In this document: positions 57,939-58,307 of the stretch, one piece after another | How positions within the stretch are numbered: position 1 is the first letter of the stretch | Layout: the number at the start of each line of letters is the position of its first letter | DNA from: a bacterium | GTDB taxonomy: Bacteria > Actinomycetota > Acidimicrobiia > Acidimicrobiales > Bin134 | Direction of reading: 5' to 3' | Length of the DNA: 58,307 nt | NCBI GenBank assembly: GCA_028819295.1 | Contig: JAPPMA010000058.1 | Coordinates: 1,172-59,478, forward strand | Made by a program: the position numbers and the translations under genes | The notes under the pieces: model-generated | Told to the model about the DNA's origin: nothing | Seen by the model: only the letters and a program-made list of their open reading frames with translations | Databases searched by the model: none

Positions 57939-58184
57939 TCAGCCAGGGATCGCTCCGATAGCGCGTCTGCTGAGCCGTGTTGGCTTCTTGCCGATCTCCA
58001 CGATTGAGAAGTTGCCGAGGCCGTAGTCCTTTTCCCCGACGGTGTACGCGTCGCCGAAGTCGTTGAGGATCATGACGATTTCTTCGTCGTGCATCAGAGC
58101 GATTTTGCCGGGATGGTTGCGTTCCATTTCTTTTTGGTATTTGGCGACGTAGACCTCATAGTTGGCTTCGACCTGATCGGACAT
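57939..58184 (-). CDS. Small partner of the retropepsin-like protein (DUF5678-like)
   Basis: The 81-residue protein starts MSDQVEANYEVYVAKYQKEM and continues with a PGKIALMHDEEIVMILNDFG stretch, similar in outline to DUF5678-type proteins (helix, then GK-x-A-x-hydrophobic-DGE-x-V-x-x-x-x-D). It ends GNFSIVEIGKKPTRLSRRA. A strong GGAGG site lies 8-12 nt before ATG 58184; an upstream Met at 58250 is less likely. It is the first gene of a two-gene operon with the protease and could be its substrate, inhibitor or adaptor; that is inference. Confidence 0.7.
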   Translation of the reverse strand: MSDQVEANYEVYVAKYQKEMERNHPGKIALMHDEEIVMILNDFGDAYTVGEKDYGLGNFSIVEIGKKPTRLSRRAIGAIPG

Positions 58185-58256
58185 CAGCGATACCTCCTCC
58201 CCCGCCCTTTGAACGCGTTCCAGCGTATCGCCCGGCATGCACCGGAGCAACGCCCG

Positions 58257-58307
<51 letters not shown>

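Overview
The window looks like a contig from a high-GC actinobacterium, most likely an uncultured Acidimicrobiia-type lineage. The reasons are GC-rich codon use throughout, a MurT/GatD lipid II amidation pair, a DUF222-HNH (13E12-type) gene, and a core gene order (secD-secF-apt-relA-hisS-aspS-alaS-ruvX-mltG-aroE-prepilin peptidase-aroK-aroB-aroQ-pepQ) that follows the order known from Mycobacterium. The lineage is an inference from gene content; no rRNA is present. The right end is a C/G homopolymer run that is probably an assembly artefact.

Layout. 1-1.2 kb: ruvB (start only), ruvA and ruvC on the minus strand. 1.3-9.3 kb: queA-tgt-yajC-secD-secF-apt-relA on the plus strand (queuosine tRNA modification, Sec export, purine salvage, stringent response). 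9.4-10.1 kb: a small AbrB-like/PIN-like toxin-antitoxin-type pair, followed by hisS. 11.5-21.5 kb: an accessory block sits between hisS and aspS, which are usually close neighbours. It holds a secreted trypsin-like protease, a NERD-like/UvrD helicase, a very large DnaQ-DinG-RecQ fusion and a DUF222-HNH protein. 21.7-36.7 kb: core genes resume (aspS, rarA, alaS, ruvX, mltG, aroE, prepilin peptidase, aroK, aroB, aroQ, pepQ), interrupted by an antisense fused EtfB-EtfA gene. The synteny ends after pepQ where efp-nusB would be expected. Close to that point lies a strong consensus promoter in front of a structured, tRNA-like RNA candidate (36.8-36.9 kb). 37-44 kb: an amidohydrolase operon, nucleoside hydrolase-gatD-murT, and trpS. 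44.1-55.4 kb: two giant secreted fibronectin type III proteins with the same C-terminal modules, separated by small membrane/coiled-coil genes. 55.4-58.2 kb: a decayed stretch with pseudogene pieces, another coiled-coil protein, and a retropepsin-like protease with a small partner.

Three patterns run through the window. First, most genes that begin a transcription unit have a TAnnnT -10-like box only 5-8 nt before an ATG or GTG, which predicts leaderless mRNAs and was used here to choose starts. Second, short (31-35 bp) direct duplications lie exactly at gene ends or starts (ruvC, the HNH gene, aroB/aroQ), and some create overlapping micro-ORFs. Third, small membrane-anchored coiled-coil proteins with near-identical 33-bp (11-residue) internal repeats recur at several loci.

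The best candidates for something undescribed are the DnaQ-DinG-RecQ/UvrD island, the tRNA-like RNA at 36.8 kb, and the coiled-coil/Fn3 cell-surface set.
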